A stretch of DNA of 64,000 nucleotides from Gerris lacustris (Eukaryota; Arthropoda; Insecta; Hemiptera; Gerridae): positions 36,469,628-36,533,627 of the forward strand of contig OX578280.1 of assembly GCA_951217055.1 (NCBI GenBank). Reading direction: 5' to 3'. A program made the translations under genes and the position numbers. Positions 38,051 to 49,968 of the stretch are shown here, in pieces. How positions within the stretch are numbered: the first letter of the stretch is position 1; every line of letters starts with the position of its first letter. A model generated the notes under the pieces. The model made no database searches. It saw only the letters and a program-made list of their open reading frames with translations, and had not been told where the DNA came from.

Positions 38051-38823
38051 TAGGGTGATCCAAAAGTCTCTCCCCCCCCCCCTCTTAACTTTTAACAGTT
38101 CGAGGTAAATTAACGAAACTTGGGGGTTCCATATCATGTAAAGGGAAGTTAGTTTTCATGCAATCATGCACCTAGGGGCAACGACCCACTTGGCCCCCTG
38201 GCCACCCAACTTCAAAATTTCAAATTGGAGTGTATATTTTTGATAGCATATTTGTATTCTACTATGAAAAATAATAAAACTTACTTGAAACTTTTTTTTT
38301 ACCTCCAATATTTCCCCCTATTCTATATCCCCCTATAGGGGGGGGGGGGGGGGGGGGGGCAAAGATAGCAAAATAACCCTTCAAAAATGGTAAATGAATA
38401 ACACATATATCATTATAAAATCTAAACAATTTGAATTAAAGTAATGGAACTTGTGAGATCTGTACCATGTTAAAGGAAGTGTGTATTCATCCACTTGCGT
38501 ACTAGGGCAACCACCATTTTTCCCCCAGGTGCTGAAATCTACCATTTTTATACATTTGCCCCCCTTTTTTTCTAAACCGGGGGGAAATCTTAATCCCAGA
38601 GACATAGACCACCAGATGGGTCCTTTGAACAAACCCGGGTTGCTGAAGGTTTTCCCTCTATTAATCCATAGACCCTCTACTCCTTCAACATTCTGATGCC
38701 TTGGCAAAATGCTATCATCTTAATGATGGTTATTTTTCTTAGCTCCCTGACAGGAACGGTTGCTTCACCGAAGATCAGCATCTATGATCCAATGTCTCTA
38801 ACCACCTCTTTTAGACCACCCTG
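38051..38823. mobile_element. Mariner-type MITE with internal duplication and poly-G
   Basis: Ends tagggtgatccaaaagtctc and complement of cagggtggtctaaaagaggt, TA-flanked on both sides. The interior has two related tandem units (about 38110-38290 and 38430-38560) separated by a 22-G run at 38338-38359. Confidence 0.7.
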
Positions 38824-39889
38824 TATAATGTGTACATGTTTCATTTATTAATTATTAACTATAAATGTTTTATAAGTATTTCTGTTTGTTCAAGACATAT
38901 TAGGTTTCATTTTGTATCTTGTTTGGTCCCAAGGTGGTTAAGAGGGCGTTCACTGTATTAGGCAATATTATAACGGAGGTGAATCTACTTCTAATATTTA
39001 AGATGGGTAATTTTGTTTTATTAACTGGAGCTAAGAGTTTAAGAAAATGTCCTCTCCTACCTATTTGCATTCAGCCTTATGTGTTGCCTTAAATAATAAT
39101 AAAAAAAATAGCCTTTTAGAACAAAGTATTTTATATTTGATTTTAATATAATTATCAATGTGTTATTAAATTATTTTCAAACCTTATTATTTATTGTTTG
39201 GTAAATATTAATTGAGATGACTATTCAACACAAGCTGTGATCTTACTTGTGAAATATGTAAATAATTTGAATAAATCTTGCCTACTTTATATTTTACACA
39301 GAAAAACTATTGCAATGAATGTGTTATTTATAAAAATGGATTATACTAATTAGGTGAATTAAATTTGTAATTTTATTTATTTATATTATGTATTATTATT
39401 CTTTTTTTAATTAAATTATTAATTACATTTTCTGTGTCATTATTGTACAATTTTTTTAAATTTAATTTAAACTTTAACTTTACTTTTAAACTAAATTTAA
39501 TTTTAAACCAACAGTGCAAAAAAAGTTGCAGTTATAAAATTGATCCCCCAATAAATCCTAACGTCTACATTAATAAAATTTATTTTATCAAAAGAGATTT
39601 TATGATCATCACACATATTGGAATACTATGTTTTTTGGTGGTAATAATAATACTAATGATCAAAATTATAATATTGTTAAAATCGATGAAAATATATTTA
39701 TATTTTTACTTTGTGTTTTGAATCTGCTTGTAAATATAATATTCTATAAGTTGATTTTGATAAAGTTAGATTTTAAACTAGTCCAAAAAAAATTAATAAG
39801 ATTACTTATTTACCCCTCGAGAAGTAAATTTAGTAAGTTTTGGGTAGAATTTAAGATCAGTACTTCTTTTCAAATTGGATTAACTATAT

Positions 39890-40082
39890 CAGGGATGGTG
39901 AACCTATGGCGGGCATGACTATGTTATAGTTTTTTTTGTATAATTGTATGTGCTTAAATCTTCAAATATTACTGCTCCATTTAGGCTGTAAAAAGGGGTT
40001 GGCCTAATAACTGCTTGGCGTCACATTTATTGAGGAATAACATTTTAGAAATATAAGCACATAAAATAGTTTGCCACTGCTG
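39890..40082. mobile_element. hAT-type MITE, 193 bp
   Basis: Left end cagggatggtgaacctatgg is a common hAT terminus; right end gtttgccactgctg is its partner. Flanks AACTATAT (39882-39889) and AACTACAT (40083-40090) are an 8-bp target duplication with one change. Confidence 0.75.
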
Positions 40083-40855
40083 AACTACATAGAATAATAT
40101 GAAATCACTTCCCTAACAATTTCTTTTTGAAAAATAATCAAGTTGCTCTCACAAAAAAAAGTAGTTCAAGTACTGTCTATTGAGCTGATTTAATTATTAT
40201 CTATGTGCTGGTTGGTTTTTTTTATTTTATAGATCTAACTAAAGCAGATCTGTGTTTTGGAGCGTTATTTTTATTGCACCATTAGCTATATTATTTATTA
40301 AACTAATTTTGTTGTAATAAATGTATTGATTTGTTTATTATTTAATAAGATTATTTTTTGTTAATAATTTTATTTTTTGTTATTAGAAGTGTATTAATTT
40401 ATTTATGTTTTGTTAAACTATTATTTATATTTATTTTGTGTGTTTATTTAAAGTTTGTGTAATAAAAGTTATTTTATATCTTTTGTACTAAAATTTTTTC
40501 TCTCCTTTTTGATTTGTTAGGTATTTTTTTCTTTTATATTTGAAAGGAAGTTTTGCATCCTGTTTTATAGGACATCTTCTTAGATGAACTTATTAGATTT
40601 CTCTAATGAGTTAATCTAAGAAGAATCTAGAAATATTTTTATTTTTTAAAAAAGTTTACTTACAATAATTTTTTTGTTATTATAATATATTTTTAATTAG
40701 ATAAAACAGGCTGGAAATTTTATCAAAATGTTTTTAAATACGGGTAATGAATTTGGTTGCTTTAAACCCCACAAAAAAAACAAAATGGTTGTTTATTTAT
40801 ATTCGTATATTAGTATTTTCTACAGAAAATATGCAGGAAGGTAAATAACAATACA
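40083..40855. other. Gene-free stretch
   Basis: Very AT-rich with 'ttatttatg' type repeats; nothing recognised. Confidence 0.5.
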
Positions 40856-41147
40856 CAGTTGAACCTTGATTATCCTTCTCCTGATTCTGCCGAGCGCTCC
40901 CCCCTTTTTTGACTGCATACATTCATACTTTCCCCAACCCACTCAGCATGGTGAACATGAAGACACAATTTGTCAATTATCAAGCTCAAAAAAGTGCCTA
41001 GATGAGCCAAGATATTTTTAACTATTGGTTTGAAAAAGTTTTTGTACCTCCACTCTAGTCAAAAATAAAAAAATATTGAGTCACATTCAGCCTTAAAATT
41101 TTGGTCTTTCTTGCTTAACCGTCTTTTCGGTTATCCATCAAGGCTTA
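40856..41147. mobile_element. Degraded pogo/Tigger-like relic
   Basis: Left cagttgaaccttgattatcc matches a Tigger-type terminus; right 'cggttatccatcaaggctt' is a diverged complement. No coding sequence is readable and flanking TA is not preserved at the left. Confidence 0.5.
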
Positions 41148-42987
41148 GATCCCTTGCTTAAATAAATCATATCTAGTTTATTCTCAAGTTGTTGGATTGT
41201 AAAGTATTTAAAACCCCTTTTTTGTACCTAAAAGTTGAAGAACTGCAGACAAAAGACTAATTTCTTTTCAGGGTAAGAACTAAAATAGTTTGGTACGACC
41301 AGAAACATTTTTTATTCAAAAGAACAAATCATCGGGTTAGTGCAATAGGTCACTAAGTTACATTTGGCTTGTTTTGAAATATTCAAATTTTAAACTTGCA
41401 ACTTTGTAAACAAATATCAACATTTTTAACTGTTTTCTACTTATTTTGAATTTATTATTATGTTTTTATGTAGAATCAGGGAAAATATATTGTATTTTAC
41501 ATTATAACAATTAAGAAAATCTAAAAAAAAAACTACAAATCGAAAAAAAATTGTAACTTAGTGACTTTTTGCACCAACCCGACGAAATATTACTGACATA
41601 AAGAAACATAATGGAAGTAAATTTATACCTTAGAAAACAATATTTATTGAGAATTACTATATTTGATATTAAAATCACTTGATTAATGAACAATTAATTT
41701 TGATTATTCATATAATCTCAAATAATTTCTCATTTACTTACGTTGTGCTTACCTACTGAGAAAAATGATTGTGTTGGGGAAAATATTGATTTTTAATTTT
41801 GACATTTAAGGAACCCAAGTCCAAAAGGAGTTAAAACATTTGTGTCTATAGTCTCTGGAGACTTGTGAAGCCTAAACTACTTTAAATATGAATTTAATCA
41901 TATAAGTCTTTTCCTGGGTAAAATCTAGTTCCTGTGTTGATGAAAACAAAAATGATTTTGCTGAAAACCAAAAACGAGATGTAAACATCACCTGTTAACC
42001 ATTTTTTAATTATATTTAATGATTAAGTAACGGAATAAAGTAACAAACAATATGGGATATAAATTTAGTATCACGATAAATATATAAATATGAGAAAGTC
42101 TTGTAGGATAGATTTTTTAACTAGTACCTAAATAATTTTTTGAATAGCGCGCTAAAATTTGTTTCTTCACAAGAGCCTAGATAGCAGCACTTACTGGACT
42201 TGGTGTCTTTTCTTATCGAGGATAATGTTAACAATTTTATTAGTAATGCTTATTATAATTGTACATTTGAATAATATTATGTTTAAGATATTTCCGTAAT
42301 AATAAATTAAATATAATTTAGGGTAATGCGTAATTACATGGCAATGTTTTTTTTATGACACCTGATTAGTGCTGCTCTCTACAAGCTTTCACAGAAACTG
42401 TTACTGGTTGGCGGTTGCTGTGCTGTTTTCGCTTTCATTTCAGCTTCAGCCATAATATGTCAAGTCAAGATTCAGTTTAAAACGTATTTGAACTTTAACC
42501 TAATTTCCACTAAGTAGTTTTGTACCTCTCTTTTAGTTTAAATTTCATCGGTATTGTGCATTTAATCGGTCCATTGAAGAAGGATTATTTTTACTTTAGT
42601 GATACCGGTAAAAAAAATATGTAGATGAATTATAGCGATAATTCTAATATTATGAGACTCGAGTTGTTATCGTAACATTAAAAAATGTTTTCGTCTTTGA
42701 ATGAAGCGTAATAACAATGCTAATAGTTGTCGAATTGTAATAATGATTTCACATAATTGTTGTGTGATATTCATATTCACACATATTTTGATATTTTCGC
42801 CCTCAATTGGAAATGTTCGAAGTCGGAAAAAGCCAGGAAACTAGATCGGCCAGGGAGAACACCGGATTCGAATATAGAAAAGTGAGTATATTACAACAAA
42901 ACAAATGAGTTCTCATAACCGTTTTGAAAACTGTTTTGGTTTCAAACCAAAAATGTTTCCATGAGGAATCCAAAACTATTTTCACAA
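41148..42987. other. Gene-free stretch
   Basis: No gene. About 42880-42990 ('gttttgaaaactgttttggt') is a loose inverted match to 45610-45710, hinting at an older element into which the 42996 and 43842 insertions landed. Confidence 0.35.
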
Positions 42988-42995
42988 CAATTTTG

Positions 42996-43462
42996 GGTAA
43001 ATTCGGATTTTACATGCCACCACTTTGAGGTTAAGTGATAAAATCCCGCATATTAAAATAAAAACCTTAATTTTGTGTACCCTTGAATTTTCGGCTAATC
43101 TGCAGTTAGCAATTCAGTCAAGAATCGCTTATCAGTACAATTTCGCTTAATTTATACACTAAGAGATTATATCCCTTTGTCAAAGCAGTTTATTTTTAAA
43201 ATTTGTACATTTGAAAGCTTATATCTATATATAAATAATACATTTTAGAGATATCCCTTTGTCTAATTATTACATTTGAGATTCGAGTGAGGCCTCCCCA
43301 ATTTTCTAACCTCTTCTCCTAAGGTGGCTTGGTAACTGCAGTTTTACCGAATTTTCAATAGCCGCTCCCCTCATTTCCTGAAGAAAAACAACCCTTCTGT
43401 ATATAAACCAGGTAGAGGCCAACTCGAAGAAATTTCGATGGCACGTACAATCTGAATTAGCC
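42996..43462. mobile_element. hAT-like MITE, 467 bp
   Basis: Ends ggtaaattcggattttacat and complement of ggctaattcagattgtacgt, with a perfect 8-bp target duplication CAATTTTG (42988-42995, 43463-43470). It shares its left 90 bases and right end with 27671-27891 and carries a longer middle. Confidence 0.8.
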
Positions 43463-43841
43463 CAATTTTGAAAACTACAAACTCCCAGACTACTTTATAG
43501 TTAAGTTAGGTTATATTAGGTTTGTTCCAACCAAGCAGTGTACTGTCCACGGATCGTCACAGGCATGTGCAGTGAATAAAAGTCGTTCCAACCCGACTTG
43601 TGTCAGTGCTTCTTACCACCCTCCAAACTGTTCCAACCCGCGCAGGGATCGTTTGTGAACCGTTTACTGTACTGTCCAAACGATTCTCTGACAGTACCAA
43701 GTACTGGATGTATGACATCGCAGTTATGTCAATTGTCACATATATCAACAGGAAGGTTTTCTAGCTGTTAGGTTTCCTTGAATTTTTTAATAAGGTGCGA
43801 ATATATACTCGTTCTAATCTGACAATGTTTTATTATAGCAC

Positions 43842-45479
43842 CAGTGGCGCACCCAGGATTTTTTTCTGGGGGGGGGGGGGGCTAACCCAGACTCAAAGAT
43901 GTACAAGGTGTTACCGGGGGGGGGGGGGGGGGGGGTAAAAGTAATAGTAGGAATCTAGTACTTTCTACTCGAACGGGTAGGTTGAACCACTTGTTCGAAC
44001 CTAGCAATAATATAAATTAAAAAGTAAAAATTAAGTAGTAAAATTTAAATCGTAACTTTCTTGGTATTTATATGAGCCAGTTTTAAAAAAATCGGTCCGA
44101 GACAACTGACGAAATTTCTCTTATACGAATTTATATAATATTACTTAGTTCAGTGTTTTCCATTTACTAGTGTTCGAGTTTTCGTTGGTACATAATTATT
44201 AAAATTTAATATTTTATCAAAATTTATAATAAAAATAACTTAACTTATAAATCGGACCCGGCCTCTCTCCGACCGGGTTTAATGCTATTTTCTCAGAAAC
44301 TAGAATTTTCCCAGCTAAACGGCTTATTATCGTTATATAGATTCGTATTTAAATGGACTACATTTTAAATTTTTTTAATCAAAATCGTCGAAATCGTTTA
44401 CGAGAAATAATTTTTTTCAGAGTTTTTGGGGGTAGCATCCCTTGTCGCTAAGGCGATGATTTTCATTGTTTATTTTTTGTTTAGTCGTTTGACAGACTCG
44501 AGAAGAAAAAAAGAGTTAATGTTTTTTTGTGATTTAAATAAATATATAGAATACGTTAAAGAAAAGTAATTCCAATAGTGTTCATTACACCCCTATCTTT
44601 GGAGCAAAAATAATTTCTCTAGTTTACCTTGGGGTATGATATGTATATATATACTAAATCTCGTCAAAATCGGCCCCGTAGTTTAGGCTCCACGCGTCTG
44701 CACACAAAACAGACATTTTTTAAAAAACACTTTTTTGAACTCAGGGGGACCTCAAAACGTGATGAAAATTCGATTTTGATGGATTTAGAAAATTGAATTT
44801 TCGCGCCATCACAATACTTCTTCTTTATAATATGAGGAAGTAAAAAACTCATAATTTGTTTTCTTCACGAGTATATTTCGTAAAAGTAAATAGTATTTTC
44901 TTGTGGGTTCTGGGGGGGGGGGGGGGGGCTTTAACCCCTTCAGCCCCCCGTGTGTGCGCCACTGAAAAACCAAATAGTTATTGTTTTAGTGACTAGAATT
45001 TAACACAAAAGAGAGAAAAAAATCCGAGGAACCTGCTACCTATCTGTTTTATATTTAAAATGAACTTTTTTGATAAAGGTGTTTTTCGGGGGATCTTTTT
45101 CATATCTTTAGGTATATAGAGGGGGAGAAAAAACAATATCAAACCAAAATCTTAATAAGGTATCATAGATAAAGATAGGGTTGGGCCAGGGGGTGTCTGT
45201 GTCACATGCTCTATTCTCCCTGGATAAGACAACGGGCATGACACCGTTCGCAATAATACTTTAATCTTATCATTCTTTCTATTCCTATGAAGGCAAAAAA
45301 AAAAAAATCTTTTACTCAAGCTTAAAATAATAAAAACTTCATTTAATTTGTTTTTATTGATTAATTGTCATTTTTTTATTGTCTTTCTTTTCTACCGCAG
45401 CCCTAATATAAGTTGATCTAGGGTCCTCTGGGGGGGGGGCTTCAGCCCCCCCCCCCCCCCCCCCGTGGGTGCGCCACTG
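43842..45479. mobile_element. hAT-type element, 1.64 kb, composite, with G/C homopolymers
   Basis: The left end cagtggcgcacccagga and right end gggtgcgccactg are inverted repeats, and the 8-bp duplication TATAGCAC lies on both sides (43834-43841, 45480-45487). A second right-end copy (gtgtgcgccactg, ending at 44965) lies inside, so part of another copy may be included. Within it are poly-G runs next to each terminus, a piece of the SINE body (about 43950-44000) and a copy of the 'gagaaagtaaaa' repeat (44088-44850). No transposase is recognised. Confidence 0.85.
44088..44850 (+). repeat. 'gagaaagtaaaa' dispersed repeat, interrupted copy inside hAT
   Basis: Matches 9333-9988 from 'atcggtccgagacaact' to 'cgcgccatcacaatact', but has lost sequence and carries an unrelated stretch of about 150 bases near 44450-44595. 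It is nested in the 43842-45479 element. Confidence 0.75.
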
Positions 45480-45487
45480 TATAGCAC

Positions 45488-46769
45488 AATGTTAGCGCAT
45501 GTATATAAAACCTGCCCTAAACTGTTTCCGAACAATCCCTGGGATGATGCAAAGGACGGTACAAATAAGGGAGTTGGAATAAACCTAATATCTCTGCTCC
45601 CCATACCCACTTTCCATGCTATTTTTTCAAAACAGTTTCAATACTCAAAACGTTTGAAATCACTGTTTTCATGGGGTTTTTAATACCAAAATGGTTTATG
45701 GAAAACTTATGGAAACGTAGTAAATGTAAAATTAATATTATTCTTCTATTATACTAACTATTCATATAGTTATTACTGCAATTGCAAATTAATTTATTGG
45801 TAAAGCTTGACAATATAGTTATACTTAGTGCGACCAATTGATTTGAATTGAATCGTCTTGTGTAATTAGGGTATGCCTGGGGGGGGGGTGCCCTATCTAA
45901 CCCCCTTTCTGTTCTCATCCTTGTATATAGTTCAATGTGCTTTTTTAAATAGGTCTTTATTTTGGAGCATATACAAAAAACTAGGTTGGTCTAAACAGCT
46001 ATTCAATATTTCGATAATATCAGTAATAAGGCCACGGTTGAATATATTTTGCTGGTTACTCCTCCACAGATCATTATAATGTACTTCAAAATTTCTAAAT
46101 ACTGCGGATACAACCACTTAAAGTGTTCCTTTGAAGTTCTTCGTGATGACAAAAACAAAAGTGACATGGGTTTACTTGCTGCTTTATAAGTTGATGTATG
46201 TCACAGTGATATAGCACTATCATTAAATTACTATAATAATCCGAGTTGCAACAGTCTGCAGAGCTTTGGCCTGCCAAAGGGCTTTTATTATATGCATTGT
46301 GGATGACACAAGGCTTTAGTGTTTGGCTCCATTAGCTGTTCCCAAACAGTATTAATTGGCATTCTGCAGCCACTTAGTATGTCCATTGTTTACTTTCCTG
46401 CTGATGCCTAGTAGCAAAATGTGTAACAAACGCAAAGTGGTTAGATGTGGTATGATATTTATTGGTTGAATACAGTGTGTATTATGGTTATAAGAAGTGT
46501 ATTCCTCCAGAGCTAAGATTTGACACCTCGTGTGACTATTTTAGGGCTTAGTCTGATAGATTACTGTTGGGGGAAAGTGACGCCAAACAGAAATTTGAGC
46601 TTTAGTTTCCCTGTTGCTTGCATAAGGACAAACAACTCCTGAGATGTTGGAAAAAACTGTTTAGTTTTATGAAAATATTGATTTCTCGTCTTCCTGGTAC
46701 CCCCATCCACCCCTGAGTAGAAGGTTATATTATAATATCAAATTTATGTTTATTAGAGTACAACACAAT
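45488..46769. other. Gene-free stretch
   Basis: No coding sequence; a 9-G run at about 45880-45888. Includes the loose inverted match to 42.9 kb. Confidence 0.4.
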
Positions 46770-46771
46770 TA

Positions 46772-47348
46772 GTCCACAGGCCACCATAAGAAGTGAGTCG
46801 CTGATTGATAAAGTTTTCTTACCTTATGGAATCGCTTGTTTATGCCTTGTCCACCGATGAATTGGGTATATGGCAACTGGGCGCTGGGCCATTTCTTTTT
46901 TGTTGACATGCCAAACTTGCCCTTCTGTGGGAACATTGAAAAGAGATAGATAAAGCTTTTATTTTCACAGGATCGTTTAATTAAATTATTTCAAAAACAG
47001 TGGTAAAGGTGGCCACCGATACGAGTGGGCCGTTTTCTTTTCAACGTCCCCGCAGAGCGATATGTTTGGGCCGGTGGCCACCCCAAACGGCCCACTCTTA
47101 TTGGTGGCCACCTTTACCACTGTTTTTGAAATAATTTAATTAAACGATCCTGTGAAAATCAAAACTTTATCTATCTCTTTTCAATGTTCCCGCAGAAGGG
47201 CAAGTTTGGCATGTCAACAAAAAAGAAATGGCCCAGCGCCCAGTTGCCATATACCCAATTCATCGGTGGACAAGGCATAAATAAGCGATTCCATAAGGTA
47301 AGAAAACTTTATCAATCAGCGACTCACTTCTTATGGTGGCCTGTGGAC
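46772..47348. mobile_element. Near-perfect palindromic MITE, 577 bp
   Basis: Arms 46772-47017 and 47103-47348 (246 bases each) differ at only four positions that I could see; the 85-base spacer continues pairing partly through 'gagtgggccgttt'. TA lies on both sides (46770-46771, 47349-47350). The self-complementary GGTGGCCACC occurs three times at and between the inner arm ends. No coding content. Confidence 0.92.
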
Positions 47349-47350
47349 TA

Positions 47351-48540
47351 AATGGTTTATAGGGTTAGAATTGTTTTTGTTTTAAATATTTGTAGAAAAA
47401 ATATTATTTGTATTGTTTACTTTCTTTCTCTCTATCACCTTTGACTTCTTGAGATCTTTATGTTTTACCTTTATATATATTAAAAAAAATTTGATGATAA
47501 CATATTGAATAAAGGTCATACACAGGAAAATAATTAAAAAAAACACAATTTCAGTTTTCAGCACAACTTATATATATTATTTTTAGCAATTGTTTTGTGC
47601 TTCATGGTAACAATTTTATATTTACCTATTACAAATATTACTCTTCTCTTAAACATTATGTTTCTAAAGAGAAAACATTATTCTCTTTTTCACTTAATTT
47701 TTTATTCCTCTTTGTTTAAGCTTTACATTCTATGTTTATTTTAAAAAGAGGAATTATCTTTTTAAAGAATTTGTTGACAGATATTATTATGTGAAGGTAT
47801 TTTAAATGGATGGTACATAAATTCTATAAATACAAGTTTTTCAAATTATATAAACATTTTATATATTTCCTCCACATATATATATATATATATTTTTTAA
47901 TAAAATACGTTTTTTTTTCTTAATAAATAGTATATAATATAATTATAAAAATACATATATCAATATAATATATGTTTAAGGAATAATATAAATCCCTAAT
48001 ATTTATACAAAAATAATAAGAATATTAAAAAAAAAAAAATGTATGTTAAATATAAAAATGTGGGAAATGAACTTATACAAATTATATACACTTTGACTTA
48101 ATAAGTAGGGGAAAAATCCAGCCTAATTGTATGTATAAAATATATTATAATTTTGTTAACTATAATTTGAACTGCGTTATTTCAAATGTTATAAGAAAAT
48201 GCATTGTGCTTAATTGGTTTAAGAATCTAGTAAGATTGATTGGTATATATATTTATTGTTGTGGTATGCTTGCAAATCTAAACTATTATTGTTTTAATTG
48301 GTTTACCAAGTATTATAGTTTTACGAACTAAGTATGTAATAAAGAATCATTACTTCAAGGTTAGTGAAATATATATGTATTGTATGGAAGATATTTCTTT
48401 TTGTGTTGAAACAATAGGCCTAATCTGAAGATAAGGTCAATTTTTTTCAGTTCATTCGACAGTGTATTAGAAAATTGTTAGACTATGGGATCATATTCCT
48501 TCAAACTGCGAGAGATACAGTGTTCATTTGCTGTGTCTAT
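47351..48540. other. Gene-free stretch
   Basis: Very AT-rich, with a short (TA) run near 47877. No feature recognised. Confidence 0.5.
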
Positions 48541-49320
48541 GGGTGTGTTCGAAATCACTAACCAGGTCGACCGAGAAATAACTGGTGTGCCCGGAAAGAT
48601 CAATCCATGCAACCCACTTCCTTCGTAAACTTTCAGTTGATTTAGCAGTGGACTAGATCGGTTGTGACTACTTCAAATTTTTATAGTTAGAATGCGGTTA
48701 GTTCGGTAAGTTAACCATGATGTTACCTGTTAATTTAAAAGTTGAAAGCTTTGTATACTTCACCATGAAGTGACTGTTTACAGTCTGCAAAAAACTAGAA
48801 TTAGTGTGTTGACAGCGCGGGAAATTGAGTGACACACTGATTGGCCAACCTCTGTGGGGGAAAAAATAAAGCCACTAGATCTGTGGGTAGGGGTGGGGCA
48901 GCTTTTATCCAGAGGACCTCTCCCCTCCACTAGAGACATTTATCTTTGCCTAGTTGGCCCGACCTTTTGTCTGGGAAAATCTAAAGCTCTCATTGGCTCT
49001 TCACCCCATTTGCTCCCATTTGCTAGTTTTTCCCGTGCTGTCAACGCACTAATTCTAGTTGTTTGCAGACTGTAATTGTATTTTTTTCTCTCTCTCTACT
49101 ATTCAGAAACATGTTACGATTAAAAATTATAAAGTTTTTAAACTGAGCTCTCGCAATAGCTACAAACTCAGTTTATTTTTATAACTTGGTCGACTGCTGC
49201 CTTCCATAAGGCTCTTAAGCAGCTAGAATCATTTAAAGCCCCCATGGCACTTTTGAAGTCGCCATAGCACTAGCCACAACAAATCGCCAGTCCTCCTGGT
49301 TAATGATTCTGAACACACCC
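48541..49320. mobile_element. Harbinger-like element interrupted by a second MITE
   Basis: Inverted ends gggtgtgttcgaaatcacta / complement of gggtgtgttcagaatcatta, about 26 bp, with TAT at both flanks (a 3-bp duplication). A GGG...G start and 3-bp AT-rich duplication fit PIF/Harbinger. The inner element 48781-49072 splits it. Confidence 0.7.
48781..49072. mobile_element. TA-flanked MITE, 292 bp, nested
   Basis: Inverted repeats of about 44 bp (cagtctgcaaaaaactagaa, onward to gcgcgggaaa; complement at the right end) with TA on both sides. It lies wholly inside 48541-49320, so it is the younger insertion. Confidence 0.82.
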
Positions 49321-49520
49321 TATACATCAATGCTTTAGAACATCGTTTATACAGTAAAGTTTAATCTTGTTTTCTGCTAAATATCCAAATCTTAACAATT
49401 TGGTTAAAATATATTTTTATCTTCGATTGATACGAAATATAAACATTGCATCTCTGTTTAGATGCGTAGAAAGTGATTCTTTACGTACTTGTATTCATTG
49501 AGCATGCGCGACTCATAGTT

Positions 49521-49576
49521 CTGAAGAATTCCTCTTCTTTACTACCCTAGGGCGGTAAAGAAGAGGAATTCTTCAG
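49521..49576. repeat. Perfect hairpin, 22-bp arms
   Basis: Arms ctgaagaattcctcttcttt+ac and exact complement around a 12-base loop centred on ccctaggg. Flanking sequence suggests it belongs to the decayed element around 49500-49970. Confidence 0.85.
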
Positions 49577-49676
49577 CTTTATGCACGATTAGCGAGTTTG
49601 TTTACATTTAACAAAACTAATTTGCTGACCTTTTATTAAAGTAACTGTTTATATGGAGTTTTTAGTGATAAACAAT

Positions 49677-49850
49677 GAGTGACTTTGACGAAAATGTGGA
49701 GAATAATAATCCTCCAGAAATAATTAATTCGGAAAAAATATGCAACTCAAGAATTAATGCCATCTTTATCAAGAGAGAGATACGAACTTACATACCGCAA
49801 GTTTATTTTTTTCTGTATTTATTATTTAAATCTAACAATTGAAGATAAAG
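49677..49850 (+). pseudogene. Possible tyrosine-recombinase (Crypton-like) N-terminal fragment
   Basis: From the ATG at 49677 one frame reads MSDFDENVENNNPPEIINSE, and after a one-base shift the next reads KYATQELMPSLSRERYELTY then RKFI. A LLP..S..RYE..Y..F(I/M) pattern is what I recall from N-termini of insect phage-integrase-like transposon proteins. The fragment ends there and no catalytic part is present. Assignment is tentative. Confidence 0.4.
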
Positions 49851-49968
49851 TACGGTACGCAACTCGTGCGAAAACGGCATTTTGCATTGCTCGTGTGGTT
49901 TTACTGGTGCAAACTCCACACTCACATGTAAAATGCTACTTTCCGCACTCGATGCGTAATGTACTATT
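49850..49968. repeat. Imperfect inverted repeat, about 118 bp
   Basis: 'gtacgcaactcgtgcgaaaa' on the left is mirrored by 'tttccgcactcgatgcgtaa' on the right, roughly 70% over 50 bases. It may be a short MITE that interrupted or accompanied the preceding fragment. Confidence 0.45.

Noticed and set aside
38381..38707. Overlapping plus and minus frames rich in Pro/Gly/Phe
   Set aside because: Lie in the mariner-type MITE and its G/C-rich duplications; no family motif.
45392..45683. Frames with Gly or Pro runs near 45.4 kb
   Set aside because: Translations of poly-G/poly-C at the hAT right end.
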